Assembly (NCBI GenBank): GCA_903929475.1 | Contig: CAIYUV010000078.1 | Location: 1-33,302 of the forward strand | Direction of reading: 5' to 3' | DNA: 33,302 nt | DNA from: an uncultured Spartobacteria bacterium | Lineage (GTDB): Bacteria; Verrucomicrobiota; Verrucomicrobiia; Chthoniobacterales; Chthoniobacteraceae | Shown here: positions 1 through 9,203 of the stretch, piece after piece | Position numbering within the stretch: the first letter of the stretch is position 1 | How the letters are laid out: each line of letters starts with the position of its first letter | Made by a program: the position numbers and the translations under genes | Notes under the pieces: model-generated | Told to the model about the DNA's origin: nothing | Databases searched by the model: none | What the model saw: the letters and a program-made list of their open reading frames with translations, nothing else

Positions 1-3000
1 AATGGTATCCTTGAGCGGGAGCGCCGAATTGGTGAGGATTTCATTGATGACCACACTCGTCGTCACAGCCGGATCATCCGCACCGGGCGAACCGAAGATG
101 TTCGCGCTGCCACGCCAGTTGAGACCGCTGTCGGAGTTGTATGTAGTGGACTTGGGAACTGCAGTAAATCCATTACCATCTGCAGAAACCGGCCATGGTA
201 GCGCATTATTATAGGCGAAAGAAAAGATGGCGCCTCCCGTGGGTGACGTGAGCGTGATGGTTTCGCCACTGTTGTCGAGTTTACCGGTGTAGATCCCGCT
301 CACCGTCACGCCGGGATAGCGTGAATGAAAGTTGGCCTGCCCGGCCGTCGCATCTCGCACCAGAACATAAAAACCACCGGGTGCGAGGAAGGTGCCGTTT
401 GGGAAAGTGTAAGTGATTCCATTGGTGAAAGCGCAGCCACCCAGATCGAGGCTGGCGTTACCAACATTTTTGAGTTCGAGAAATTCAAACTCGTCCCCCG
501 ATATGGCACCGAGTTTAGGCGGGTTGTAGTTGATTTCTGTAACGACGAGTTTGGTGAAATCCTGCGGAGTGTAGAAAGTGGCTTCGTCAATTGCGCTCCA
601 AGTGTTGGCGTTTCTTACACGGGCGCGAATGGTGCGCGAATTTGGGATCGTGATAGGGCCGGAATATACGATTGCGGTGTTTGAGATGCCATCGGCGCCA
701 GTGGTGCTGTTGTAGGAACGGGGATCGGAGCCGTCTATGGTGTAGTAGATGGTTCCCGTCTGGCCGGTGGGGAGTGACAGGGTGATGGCGGTGCCGTTAT
801 TGACTGTGCCGCCGCGCTGGCTCCAGAGCGGCGGATCAAACGATGGATACCAGCCCTGACTTCGTAACTGGGCCAGTGTGTTTGCAGTGCGTGCAGGTAT
901 GAAGCTGTTCCGAACCGTATCCAGAGAGGGAACCCAATTACCATCGCGGGTTAGGGCTGTGCCGCTCTGGGCGTTTCCCCAACGTGCGGACTCGCCGACA
1001 ATTGCCCGGTCAATCACGCTCGCCAGCGAATTGAAACGAGCCAGTGCTGCCGCCGGGGTGAGTGCGCCACCGTTGGCAAAGTGTTTATAAACGCGATCCG
1101 CAAAGAGCATTTTGAACTGCTGCGATTTTATGAGCTGCTGGAAGATGTATTGCGGGCTGGATCTGAGGTAGGCGCCACTTCCCTGGCTTGCCGTGCTTCC
1201 CGCAGGCCAGGGACCAGTGCGGTTTTCGTTGACGTTCAAAAGCGTGTGCTCGGAGTCGTGCAGGACAAAACGGAAGCCGCCGTGTGCCCCTGTGCGATCC
1301 CGGAAACCAAACCAGTTGTTTGGGGCACCGTTTCCAAGAAATGCAGAGATCGCCGCATCAAGATTGCCGGTCCAGTAGATGCAAAGGCAGTAATCAATCA
1401 GATTCAATTGATCCACGAGCACGGGGTAGGCGGGATTTGGAGTGCCGTCGGGATTGTTGCCGATGATTTTTTGGTAGTTCGTGTTGTTGAGTATCTCGGT
1501 ATTGCTGGTGGAGAGGCCACTATCGGCTTGAGACCAGAGGCTGGTCCAAGCGATCTCGTCGCCATCGGTCGCATAAATGGTGTATCCAGCTTGGGGATTT
1601 ACTTTGATAGTATCGTAATCATCTTGGTTTCCACCGAGATAAGAGGCACCAAAATTGGCCTCAGGGCGTTCGTCCACGTTGTAGAGCCCCCAATACTGTC
1701 CGTTCAGGTATAGATGATAGGAAGCCGTGTGGCTGCTGAGTTGCCCCATGTCCAGTTGGGTCTGTCGGCTAAAAATATCTCGAATATAGATCGCATTGGA
1801 TGGAGACGAGAATGCCCAGGAGTAATTTTGAGCGCAGCGCAGATCGAATTTGGCGAAAGACTTTGCCCCTGTCGGATCGTTACCAAAAAGGGGATAATTC
1901 AAAGTGGACTGGCCATAGAGGTCGCTGAAGAGGAGACGAAAGGCGTGTTTCGGATTTCCCGTGCTACGGCTGAAACCACCGCGCAGACGGAGACCGCAGT
2001 TTGCTTGAAATTCACTTGTGCCGCCGGTGTTGATCAGTTCGATGGATGCTGGGCGTTCCCAACTAAAAGTGTCTCCACTTGGGGTGACATAAATGCCGGT
2101 GGAGTTGTCGAAGAGGAAGGGGACATCGGTGACAATAGAGACGCTGGGGATGGACTTCATGTCGTTGATGATGGTGCCGCTGTATGTCGGAGAAGTGGTC
2201 ACGCTCGGATCCATCCCGTAGTCGAGTCTTTGGCCGCTGCTGGCGCTGCTTGGCCATGTCGTCGTGGCTGGCGAGGCGCCGGGCGGATTTGTTATCACTG
2301 GAGCCGGACCGCTGCCTGAACTGGAAGGCGATTGATTGATGACGTCGCTAAGGAAGATGTAAGTCTGCGTGACCGAATCGCTCGGATCGGATCCGTTTTT
2401 GAAAGCGGCGTAGCGCAGCGTTCTCGTGCCGCCGATTGTTAGCGGGGCGGAATAGACACCACTGGTGGGCGAGGGGATGGCATTGCCGTTTCCATCACGG
2501 AGCAACACACCCGCGATGCTGAGTTGGAATGGCGAGGATCCATCGTAGGTGTATCGAATCGTCGAGCCCGGCGTGCTGCAACTCAGTGTCACCGTCTGTG
2601 CGGTGGTGTAGATGCCACGTCCAACATTGATGATGACGGGGGCAACTTTGTTATAGACCGCCGCCGTATTAAATGTGCCGGGCGTTGCCGTCGTGTAATA
2701 TCCTTCCGTTGTTCCCGTGGTGACTGTGTATTGATCCAGTTCCACTTTGATGAGGAAATCGGTGTTCGCTGCACTTTCGTTGAGTCCGTGGATGGCGAGA
2801 ATATTGGAACCAGTGCTCGATGGGACGAGCAGGTTGATGTAAGGAGTGAGGTCAATGCTCTCGTAAATCTTTGCCTGCACGGCGAGATGGTTTGCCGTGG
2901 CTGCGGAGGTGTTTGTTGGCGTGCCAACGGGGGCGTTGCGTCGCGCGACTTCCGTGCCGTTGAGGTAGACGACAAAGCCGTCGTCGTATTTGATGGGCAT

Positions 3001-3720
3001 CGTCAGCGAAGTGACCGTTGCCGGATTCGCAACGCTGAAAGCAAAGCGCGCATAGGCTGAGGCGGTATTGTTCATCATCGCAGACTGGCAATTTCCACCA
3101 GCCCCGATGAGTGGCGCATAGAGGCTTGCGCTGTTCGAATCGTAGCCCACACCTGCCGTAGCACTCGTCCAGCTCGCGTCATTAAATGTGCGTGCCGTCC
3201 ATGTCGCATCATTGGGTGTTGAACTGGTGGGGATGAGATACTTTACAGAACTGCTCGGAGAGAGAAGTTGGGTCGTCGTGACAGTCTGCGCGAAGCCGTA
3301 GGGTTTGTCCTGATATTGTGCCGGGTAGGAGCTAAAGAGCGTCGCAAACGAAGTGTCGGGCCGTAACAATGCGAGATAGCCACCATTAGAACTGAGCTTG
3401 AAATTGGTATGTAGCTGCGCAGTTGGATTGGTGCGGTTTTTGTTGGAGGCAAAAACGATGAGAAATCCCTTCGGTTCGATGGTTACGGCAGGGAAAGTCC
3501 ATTTGAAAAGATCCGTGCTGTCGTCCGTGAGCCGCCAGCCCGAGAGATTCACAGGAATCGTTCCGTCGTTATAAAGCTCAATCCAGTCCGAGGTGTCTCC
3601 GTCTTCGTCGACCAAACCATTCTGATTGGAAGCCATGAACTCGATAATAAGCACATCCGCCCGAACTTGGGCCGCAAGCGCCAGCCCCAAAATGATTAGT
3701 ATATATCGCAAAAAGCGCAT
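1..3720 (-). CDS. Secreted CotH-kinase / lamin-tail-domain multidomain protein (partial, C-terminus off left edge)
   Basis: The minus-strand frame starting with ATG at 3718-3720 stays open to base 1, giving at least 1,240 residues of a large exported protein. A signal peptide is visible (MRFLRYILIILGLALAAQVRA, with cleavage likely near Ala/Asp at residue 21-22). A lamin-tail domain follows at about 22-140 (IEFMASNQNG, DWIELYNDG). A jelly-roll-like unit lies at about 235-330 (YDDGFVVYLNGTEVARRNAP, NILAIHGLNES). A chitobiase-C-terminal-like unit lies at about 380-400 (IRYTYDGSSP). The CotH kinase-like domain spans about 521-880 (PSVSIVTD, WERPASIEL, GFSRSTGNPKHAFRL, NGQYWGLYNVDERPEANF, FRFVLHDSEHT). 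A second chitobiase-like unit is near 985 (IYYTIDGSDP), a second lamin-tail domain near 1057, and a third starts at the window edge (VVINEILTNS). The family is common in Verrucomicrobiota and Planctomycetota and is presumably a surface or secreted protein. Its substrate is unknown. GC is lower than in neighbouring genes. Confidence 0.9.
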   Translation of the reverse strand, partial: MRFLRYILIILGLALAAQVRADVLIIEFMASNQNGLVDEDGDTSDWIELYNDGTIPVNLSGWRLTDDSTDLFKWTFPAVTIEPKGFLIVFASNKNRTNPTAQLHTNFKLSSNGGYLALLRPDTSFATLFSSYPAQYQDKPYGFAQTVTTTQLLSPSSSVKYLIPTSSTPNDATWTARTFNDASWTSATAGVGYDSNSASLYAPLIGAGGNCQSAMMNNTASAYARFAFSVANPATVTSLTMPIKYDDGFVVYLNGTEVARRNAPVGTPTNTSAATANHLAVQAKIYESIDLTPYINLLVPSSTGSNILAIHGLNESAANTDFLIKVELDQYTVTTGTTEGYYTTATPGTFNTAAVYNKVAPVIINVGRGIYTTAQTVTLSCSTPGSTIRYTYDGSSPFQLSIAGVLLRDGNGNAIPSPTSGVYSAPLTIGGTRTLRYAAFKNGSDPSDSVTQTYIFLSDVINQSPSSSGSGPAPVITNPPGASPATTTWPSSASSGQRLDYGMDPSVTTSPTYSGTIINDMKSIPSVSIVTDVPFLFDNSTGIYVTPSGDTFSWERPASIELINTGGTSEFQANCGLRLRGGFSRSTGNPKHAFRLLFSDLYGQSTLNYPLFGNDPTGAKSFAKFDLRCAQNYSWAFSSPSNAIYIRDIFSRQTQLDMGQLSSHTASYHLYLNGQYWGLYNVDERPEANFGASYLGGNQDDYDTIKVNPQAGYTIYATDGDEIAWTSLWSQADSGLSTSNTEILNNTNYQKIIGNNPDGTPNPAYPVLVDQLNLIDYCLCIYWTGNLDAAISAFLGNGAPNNWFGFRDRTGAHGGFRFVLHDSEHTLLNVNENRTGPWPAGSTASQGSGAYLRSSPQYIFQQLIKSQQFKMLFADRVYKHFANGGALTPAAALARFNSLASVIDRAIVGESARWGNAQSGTALTRDGNWVPSLDTVRNSFIPARTANTLAQLRSQGWYPSFDPPLWSQRGGTVNNGTAITLSLPTGQTGTIYYTIDGSDPRSYNSTTGADGISNTAIVYSGPITIPNSRTIRARVRNANTWSAIDEATFYTPQDFTKLVVTEINYNPPKLGAISGDEFEFLELKNVGNASLDLGGCAFTNGITYTFPNGTFLAPGGFYVLVRDATAGQANFHSRYPGVTVSGIYTGKLDNSGETITLTSPTGGAIFSFAYNNALPWPVSADGNGFTAVPKSTTYNSDSGLNWRGSANIFGSPGADDPAVTTSVVINEILTNSALPLKDTI

Positions 3721-3779
3721 GGGTATTTTGGGATGAAAAATGTGTTCTTGTTTATGGGTGAAGAAAGGGATGTTCGTGA

Positions 3780-3793
3780 GACAAATGTTTGTC
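3780..3793. promoter_or_regulatory. Candidate operator: perfect inverted repeat upstream of the CotH/LTD gene
   Basis: The bases GACAAA-TG-TTTGTC form a 6+6 bp perfect inverted repeat about 60-75 bases upstream of the CotH/LTD start codon. Its left end on the minus strand overlaps a TTGACA hexamer (minus strand, 3795-3790) that could serve as a -35 box. No good -10 sequence lies at 17 bases, so the promoter itself is uncertain. A repressor site overlapping the promoter is plausible but unproven. Confidence 0.3.
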
Positions 3794-3842
3794 AATTAGT
3801 GCCATGCTGCAACCGTTGTTTGCCTGCGTGAACAGTTTGTAT

Positions 3843-3886
3843 GAAAAGAAACCCCAAGACTCTATGGCGACGGGCGTGGTCTTAGG
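3843..3886 (-). terminator. Probable intrinsic terminator after the SDR/decarboxylase gene
   Basis: Read on the minus strand, CCTAAGAC pairs with GTCTTGGG (8 bp with one U-G wobble) around an 18-base loop, followed by GTTTCTTTTC. The stem begins within the stop codon region of the gene ending at 3882. It sits between that gene and the downstream CotH/LTD gene, so it would separate two transcription units. The long loop weakens the call. Confidence 0.45.
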
Positions 3887-4856
3887 CCACCAAATCCCCG
3901 GCAGCGACGCGCCCCCGGAAGAACTCGATCGTTTTCACAATCCCCTCCTCGAAAGGAACTCGCGGTTCCCAGCCGAGTAGCGATTTCGCCCGCGTGATGT
4001 CCGGTCGGCGCACCTTCGGGTCATCCTGCGGCAGCGGGCGGAAGTCGAGCTTCGAGGACGATCCCGTGAACTTGATGATGTGCTCGCCGAACTCACGAAT
4101 CGTCATCTCGCGCGGGTTGCCGATGTTCACCGGCTCGTGAAAGTCCGACTGCGACAGGCGGAAAATCCCATCAATCAAATCCGAGCAATAACAGAACGAG
4201 CGCGTCTGCGAACCATCGCCGAAAATCGTGAGCGGCTTTCCTGTGAGCGCCTGTCCAATGAACGCGGGCACCACACGTCCGTCGCGCAACCGCATCCGCG
4301 GGCCGTAGGTGTTGAAAATGCGGACAATCTTTGTGTCTACACCGTGCGCGCGGTGGTAGGCCATCGTCATTGCCTCGGCGAAACGCTTCGCCTCGTCGTA
4401 GCAGCCGCGCGGACCGACGGGATTCACATTCCCCCAATAACTCTCCTTTTGCGGATGCTCCAGCGGATCGCCATAGCACTCGCTCGTGCTCGCGATGAGG
4501 TAGCGCGCCTTTTTGTCCTTCGCGAGGCCGAGCGTGTTGTGCGTGCCGAGCGAGCCGACCTTCAGCGTCTGGATCGGGTATTCGAGGTAATCAACCGGCG
4601 ACGCAGGCGACGCGAAATGGAACACATAGTCCACGTCGTCCGGCAGGAAGATGAAATCCGACACGTCATGCTTGATAAAGCGGAACCGCTCATTGCCAGC
4701 GAGGTGTGCGAAGTTCGCGACGTTGCCGGTGATGAAATTATCCATCCCAACGACGCGATGACCTTCCGCCAGCAGCCGGTCAGTGAGATGCGATCCAAGA
4801 AACCCGGCGGCCCCGGTGACGACGGAAATCGGGCTGTCGGAAGAGCGTTTGAACAT
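3882..4856 (-). CDS. UDP-glucuronate decarboxylase-like NAD-dependent epimerase/dehydratase (extended SDR)
   Basis: This 324-residue extended short-chain dehydrogenase is probably cytosolic. It has the NAD-binding Rossmann glycine motif [10 protein letters not shown] at residues 15-24, followed by [14 protein letters not shown], typical of UDP-xylose synthases. The catalytic region reads [10 protein letters not shown] and then [11 protein letters not shown], with the YxxxK pair Y-DEAK. The sequence [11 protein letters not shown] and the VNIGNP motif complete the family pattern. The likely reaction is NAD-dependent decarboxylation of UDP-glucuronate to UDP-xylose for surface glycan synthesis. 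A UDP-glucose or dTDP-sugar dehydratase of the same superfamily is the main alternative. No clear Shine-Dalgarno precedes the ATG. The gene diverges from the hydrolase at 4956. Confidence 0.88.
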   Translation of the reverse strand: MFKRSSDSPISVVTGAAGFLGSHLTDRLLAEGHRVVGMDNFITGNVANFAHLAGNERFRFIKHDVSDFIFLPDDVDYVFHFASPASPVDYLEYPIQTLKVGSLGTHNTLGLAKDKKARYLIASTSECYGDPLEHPQKESYWGNVNPVGPRGCYDEAKRFAEAMTMAYHRAHGVDTKIVRIFNTYGPRMRLRDGRVVPAFIGQALTGKPLTIFGDGSQTRSFCYCSDLIDGIFRLSQSDFHEPVNIGNPREMTIREFGEHIIKFTGSSSKLDFRPLPQDDPKVRRPDITRAKSLLGWEPRVPFEEGIVKTIEFFRGRVAAGDLVA

Positions 4857-4890
4857 GGGCGATTGTTCGCAGGAACCGCGCCGTAAGCAA

Positions 4891-4906
4891 GCCGCCCAAT
4901 GGCGGC
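4891..4906. repeat. Short inverted repeat in the divergent intergenic region
   Basis: GCCGCC-CAAT-GGCGGC is a perfect 6 bp hairpin in the 99-base space between the divergent SDR and hydrolase starts. No T-tract follows on either side, so it is not a convincing terminator. It could be an operator or a chance GC-rich repeat. Confidence 0.25.
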
Positions 4907-4955
4907 CTCGACATTGATGGAAAACTTTGAACCGTCTCCAAAGTTAAAAGCCACC

Positions 4956-5876
4956 ATGCTCGAACGCACACTCGCCATATTGTTCCTAGCGACATCGCTC
5001 ACCTGCGCAGCCACGCGCCAACCGCAGCAGCCAAAGTCCGGCCCCGGCGGCGCGGAATACCCGAACGCCGATGTGCGCGAGAGCGAGCACGGCGAATATG
5101 GCGCGCAGTATTGGTTGTTTGAGCCACAGCATCCGCAGCCGAAGAAGGCACCGCTCGTCATTTTCCTACACGGCTACAGCGCGATATCGCCGGGGCCGTA
5201 TCGTGCGTGGATCGATCACATCGTCCGCCGTGGTAACATCGTCATCTACCCGCGCTATCAGGAAAATCTCGTGACGCCGCCGGCGGAATATCACGACAAC
5301 ATCGTGAAATCCCTGCGCGATGCGCTCGAAGTGCTGGCGCAAAAAGGACACGTTGCGCCCGATCTCAAGCGTCTCGCGATTGTCGGACACTCGGCGGGCG
5401 GAGTTGGCGCGGCAAATTATGCCGCGCGTGCAAAGGAGGAAAATTTACCACAGCCGGTTGCAGTGATGATCGTGCATCCGGGCCAGGGGCCGAAGGACGG
5501 CATCCAAATTCTGCCGCTCGACGATGCTTCAACCATTGCGCCCACGACGCACCTGCTCGTGGTGGTCGGAGAATCGGATGCGTTTGTCGGCGAAACCTCC
5601 GCGCGCCGCATCTGGGCTAGGACAGGAAAAGTAAAAGACCGCACGTTCATCACCGTGCAAAGCGACGACCACGGTTTTCCTGTTTTGCGTGCGAATCACC
5701 TCGCACCGCTCGCTGCGGATCGGTTTTCCACAAACGCACTCGATTGGTTCGGCTATTGGAGACTGTTCGACGAGCAGTGCGCCACCGCATTTTCCGGCAA
5801 GGACTACACGCCCTCCACGGGCATGGGCGCATGGTCGGACGGCACGCCCGTGAAGCCGCTGAAAATCGAACGGTGA
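4956..5876 (+). CDS. Exported alpha/beta-hydrolase (dienelactone hydrolase / PETase-like fold)
   Basis: This is the only plus-strand gene recognised. The start at 4956 (MLERTLAILFLATSLTCAAT) gives a signal peptide and a 306-residue product. An upstream in-frame ATG at 4899 would add 19 unlikely residues before the signal. The fold is shown by the oxyanion strand LVIFLHGYSA, the nucleophile elbow GHSAGG, an acidic residue in GESDAFVG and the catalytic histidine in DDHGFP, in the right order for a Ser-Asp-His triad. The substrate cannot be told; an ester or glycan-linked acyl group in the periplasm is plausible. The product has a Cys in the late signal region, but the context SLTC is a poor lipobox. 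The stop codon lies one base from the stop of the converging gene at 5878. Confidence 0.8.
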   Translation: MLERTLAILFLATSLTCAATRQPQQPKSGPGGAEYPNADVRESEHGEYGAQYWLFEPQHPQPKKAPLVIFLHGYSAISPGPYRAWIDHIVRRGNIVIYPRYQENLVTPPAEYHDNIVKSLRDALEVLAQKGHVAPDLKRLAIVGHSAGGVGAANYAARAKEENLPQPVAVMIVHPGQGPKDGIQILPLDDASTIAPTTHLLVVVGESDAFVGETSARRIWARTGKVKDRTFITVQSDDHGFPVLRANHLAPLAADRFSTNALDWFGYWRLFDEQCATAFSGKDYTPSTGMGAWSDGTPVKPLKIER

Positions 5877-5877
5877 G

Positions 5878-8800
5878 CTACGCGAATGCGCAGAGTTTTT
5901 CGACGTAGCTCGCAGAGCCGTCGCGCAGCCAGCCGTCGAGCTGGGCTTGTTCCTTGAGCTGTTGTCCGCGCGCGCGCGGGACAACGATGAAACGACTTTC
6001 GATTTCCGGTAGCGCGGTGAGGTCGCTCCACAGTTTCTCAAATTGCGCGACGGGAAAAATATCCTCCTGTCCGTGGCCCCATCGCTTCTTCACTTCTTTG
6101 AGGGTGATGTAGGTCGGCACTTTCGCAGCAAGCGCGCGAATAGCTGTGGTGATTTTTTCCTGCGCGTCAGCGAGGATATCTTCGCGTGTGAGCTGCATCG
6201 AGGCGAGCCAACGGTCAATGTCCACCCACGTGGTCATTGTGTTGTAATAGCTGAGATCAAATTCGATTTCCTCGCGCGGCATCGCGAGTCCTTCGACGAG
6301 ACGAGGTCGTCCGTCCACGCGGGCGAGACCGCCGCCACGATCATCGAGACGGCGCGTGATGACTTCGAAACTAAGCGCGGCCCCGCTTTCCAAATGCTGT
6401 CCAAGCAAGGCTGGGTCGAGGTTCGCGCCAGTGGTGTCAATGTTGTGCAGGAGCAGCGTTTTGAGTTGCGGGCGTTCGCGGAGAAGCGCCGCGAGCGTGC
6501 CGTTGCGGAGCAGATTCGGCAGCTCGTAAAAGTGCCCGATGGGATGGAGACATTGCAGCGGCAGGTTGTCGCGATAGTCGTTCGCCTCGCCTGCATTCTC
6601 CGCCCATCCGATGAGTGCTGCGCGCAACGAATCGCGGACTTTTTGCTGCTGCTCATCGAGTGTCTGCTGCGGCATTTCCTCCCACGCAAAACGCAGATCA
6701 CGAGCGGTGGGAATCAGGCGCAGGCCGATGCTCGCGCCTTTGCTGAGCAGCACCGTGCCGGGATAGTCGTAATTTTTCGTTGCAGCGAGGAAAGTGGAGA
6801 GCGGCTCGTGCGTGAGATAGCTCGTTGTGAAAACATGGGGCACCGCCACACCCGCGAGCTGCGAAGTGGCGCGTGATTTTGCCAGATGCACCTCCAGAAA
6901 CGAGCGGTGTCTCCCGCCGAGTTTGCAAAATGGATGCAGCGATTTCACCACGCCCGCGCCCTGCGTCCACCTGCTCGCCGCGCCCGCCGCAAGCGTCACG
7001 ACGACGACTTCGCCATTTTTCAACAATGCCAGACCGCGAGTGGCAAGTTGCTTGTTTTTGTTACTCGCAATCCAAGCGTCTCCCGTTTGCACATCTTCGA
7101 TGACAGTGTTTGCGGCGAGGCGGTTTTGCGCGAGGCCGATGCGGGCGGCTCGCAGGTCGGCGCGGATTTGCTCGTGCGCTTCGCGATCAAAGCCGTTGGC
7201 GGAAAGAAGATCATCGAGCGTTTGTGAGCTGGTTTTTTCATCGCGACTTCGTGGAAGGAGCGAATCGAAAAGTTCCTGCACGACGCCGCGCAGTTCTGTC
7301 TGCGTGCGGCATGCCGTGGCGAAACGATCCAGTTCCGCGCGGATGGCCGGAGGGAGGTATTTTGGATCAATACGAAGGAGATGTGGCGCGAGGAGGAGGT
7401 AATAGCCTTTCGGCATCAGCGCCGTGGCGGGCGCGATGATGTCGGCAATGGTGCCGATTTCGTTGATGCGGAAATCATAGACAACCGGCTCCATCGCGAA
7501 GGGCAGAGAGGAGGAAAGTTCGTGCTTTGTTGCGGACATGATCTCGCCGAGCCGCCGTTGTGCCTCCGCTTTTCGCGCGGGCGCAAAAATGAAACCCATG
7601 CCGCCGCCGCTCATGCCGCCAAGCATCCAGAAGCCCCAGAAATCTGCGCCAAATTCCGCCTCGACTTGCGCAATGAGCCGCTCGGTGTAAGCAGTCGAGG
7701 CCCACGGGATGATGGTTTGAATCGGACCGCGAAAATTCTCCGTGGTGAGCTGTCCGACGCGTTTGATGTCGCCTGCCTTTAGCGCGGCAATGATGCCGTC
7801 GAGCAATGCGAGGGCTTGCTGGCGGCCTGTCCATTCGGCGGCACAGCGGAGGAGATATTTCTCTGTCACCATTTCCAAAATAGGGCCGACGTTTTGAGCC
7901 ATTCCACCATGCACGACGACGAGCGAATCCTGCAACGCCTGCCGCGCGCTGTCAGGGATTTCTTCGCGCGAATACACGTGGTGCTGCGGCAAGAGACGAC
8001 CGCGTGAAATGCCCCACTCGGCGTCGCCCTCCAATGCAGCCACACCTTCGATGAGCTTGATGCCGGGCCACACGCCGCCGCTGTCCTGCCAGCCGCCGCC
8101 GCTGCCGCCGAGCCATTCGCCAAGCAACGCGCGTGCAAGCACGAGACGGCGTTCACCTTCGCTGAGCGGGCCGGTGAGCGATTCCGCCTGCCCAGTCGCC
8201 CGCATGAGTGCGGCGATGAGTGCGGCGAGCAAATTGGTGCTCACGGCGAGGCGCGAGCCTTTCGGGATATCGTTCACCGAGGAGACGAGTTCGAGGCCGC
8301 GGCCCGGCCCGAGCATTTGCGAAAGCAGGTCGGTGAGCGACTGTCCGCTGCCCTCAATGCCAGGCGGGACGATGCCGCTTGCGATGACGGCGGCTTTCAA
8401 CAGACCGAGGTGGTCTTTTGCAAAATCAAATATTTCCGCGAGCGACGAGATTTCCGCCGATGCGCCGAGGTCCACGCTTACAAGTCGCAGCACGGGTTGA
8501 TCGATCACTCGCAGCCATGCACTGACCGGCGGCTGCGGCTCTGCGTCGCGGCCATGCACGCCGAGATCCACCGAAATGTTCAGCACTTTCGCACCAGCCG
8601 GAAAATCCATGCCGAGGAAGAAAATGTCGCTCCACGCGCTGTGCGTGAGATCCATTCGGACGGGCGTGCGTTCGCGCAGGATGGGAAATGAGCCGTCTTC
8701 CGCGCGGCGCAACAGCTCCGGACGGAAACGCAGCGGCTGATCCTTCGGGTGTCCCATGCGGAACATCCATTGATTCCCGCGCACGGTGCGGACGCTGCGC

Positions 8801-9201
8801 CGGACTTGATCGGCGAGCGTCTGAAAAGCGAGGCGATGATACGCCGTCGCGAGCGCGGAGCAGAGCGAATCACTCGCGCCATGCTCGCGCTGTGCAGTGG
8901 TGAAAACTTCGATGGCTTCCTCGAAGCGCCGCGCGAGCAGATGCTCAAATCCGTGAAACGGAATGAGCGAGTGCTGTGCGCCGCTCATGCGTTCGGGCAG
9001 ATGAAAGCGGTGGAGTGCGTATAGGAAAAAGAGCGCACGCACTCGCTCGTAGAGATTTTCCGAGGTGCGACGGAAGGCGTCGAGCGCTTCACATTCGGCG
9101 AGCAGTTCTTCGAGTGTTGCCTTCGCGACAAGGTCGTCGAGAGAACGGTCGCGGATTTTCGCGTCGGGTGAGGTGATGAGCGAGAGAAGGCCGAGGGACA
9201 T
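5878..9201 (-). CDS. GHMP sugar kinase fused to UDPGP-family nucleotide-sugar pyrophosphorylase
   Basis: This 1,107-residue protein appears bifunctional. Residues 1-170 are mostly helical and unrecognised. Residues 180-560 resemble the GHMP kinase domain of fucokinase/heptose kinases: RMDLTHSAWSD at 182-192, the phosphate-binding region IPKGSRLAVSTNLLAAL near 312-328, GGGWQDSGGVWPGIKL near 368-383 and the C-terminal glycine motif GGMSGGGMGF near 528. Residues about 732-1050 resemble the UDPGP pyrophosphorylase family: VTLAAGAASRW...VVKSLHP, FLEVHLAK, the acceptor strand LLLHNIDTTGANLD and FEVITRRLDDRGGGLA. The expected activities are a sugar to sugar-1-phosphate kinase and NDP-sugar formation. 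Domain order is the reverse of bacterial Fkp, where the pyrophosphorylase comes first. The start (ATG, 2 nt after the upstream stop) suggests translational coupling. The sugar and nucleotide are unknown. Confidence 0.78.
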   Translation of the reverse strand: MSLGLLSLITSPDAKIRDRSLDDLVAKATLEELLAECEALDAFRRTSENLYERVRALFFLYALHRFHLPERMSGAQHSLIPFHGFEHLLARRFEEAIEVFTTAQREHGASDSLCSALATAYHRLAFQTLADQVRRSVRTVRGNQWMFRMGHPKDQPLRFRPELLRRAEDGSFPILRERTPVRMDLTHSAWSDIFFLGMDFPAGAKVLNISVDLGVHGRDAEPQPPVSAWLRVIDQPVLRLVSVDLGASAEISSLAEIFDFAKDHLGLLKAAVIASGIVPPGIEGSGQSLTDLLSQMLGPGRGLELVSSVNDIPKGSRLAVSTNLLAALIAALMRATGQAESLTGPLSEGERRLVLARALLGEWLGGSGGGWQDSGGVWPGIKLIEGVAALEGDAEWGISRGRLLPQHHVYSREEIPDSARQALQDSLVVVHGGMAQNVGPILEMVTEKYLLRCAAEWTGRQQALALLDGIIAALKAGDIKRVGQLTTENFRGPIQTIIPWASTAYTERLIAQVEAEFGADFWGFWMLGGMSGGGMGFIFAPARKAEAQRRLGEIMSATKHELSSSLPFAMEPVVYDFRINEIGTIADIIAPATALMPKGYYLLLAPHLLRIDPKYLPPAIRAELDRFATACRTQTELRGVVQELFDSLLPRSRDEKTSSQTLDDLLSANGFDREAHEQIRADLRAARIGLAQNRLAANTVIEDVQTGDAWIASNKNKQLATRGLALLKNGEVVVVTLAAGAASRWTQGAGVVKSLHPFCKLGGRHRSFLEVHLAKSRATSQLAGVAVPHVFTTSYLTHEPLSTFLAATKNYDYPGTVLLSKGASIGLRLIPTARDLRFAWEEMPQQTLDEQQQKVRDSLRAALIGWAENAGEANDYRDNLPLQCLHPIGHFYELPNLLRNGTLAALLRERPQLKTLLLHNIDTTGANLDPALLGQHLESGAALSFEVITRRLDDRGGGLARVDGRPRLVEGLAMPREEIEFDLSYYNTMTTWVDIDRWLASMQLTREDILADAQEKITTAIRALAAKVPTYITLKEVKKRWGHGQEDIFPVAQFEKLWSDLTALPEIESRFIVVPRARGQQLKEQAQLDGWLRDGSASYVEKLCAFA

Positions 9202-9203
9202 GG

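Noticed and set aside
1081..3060. Several plus-strand open frames (1081-1713, 1714-2319, 2524-3060)
   Set aside because: They are codon-aligned shadows of the CotH/LTD gene on the minus strand, whose frame is open throughout.
4080..4886. Plus-strand open frame of 268 codons
   Set aside because: It is the mirror of the SDR gene, which has unmistakable NAD-binding and YxxxK motifs.
4899..4955. Earlier ATG for the alpha/beta hydrolase
   Set aside because: It would add 19 residues before the signal peptide and lies within the hairpin at 4891-4906.
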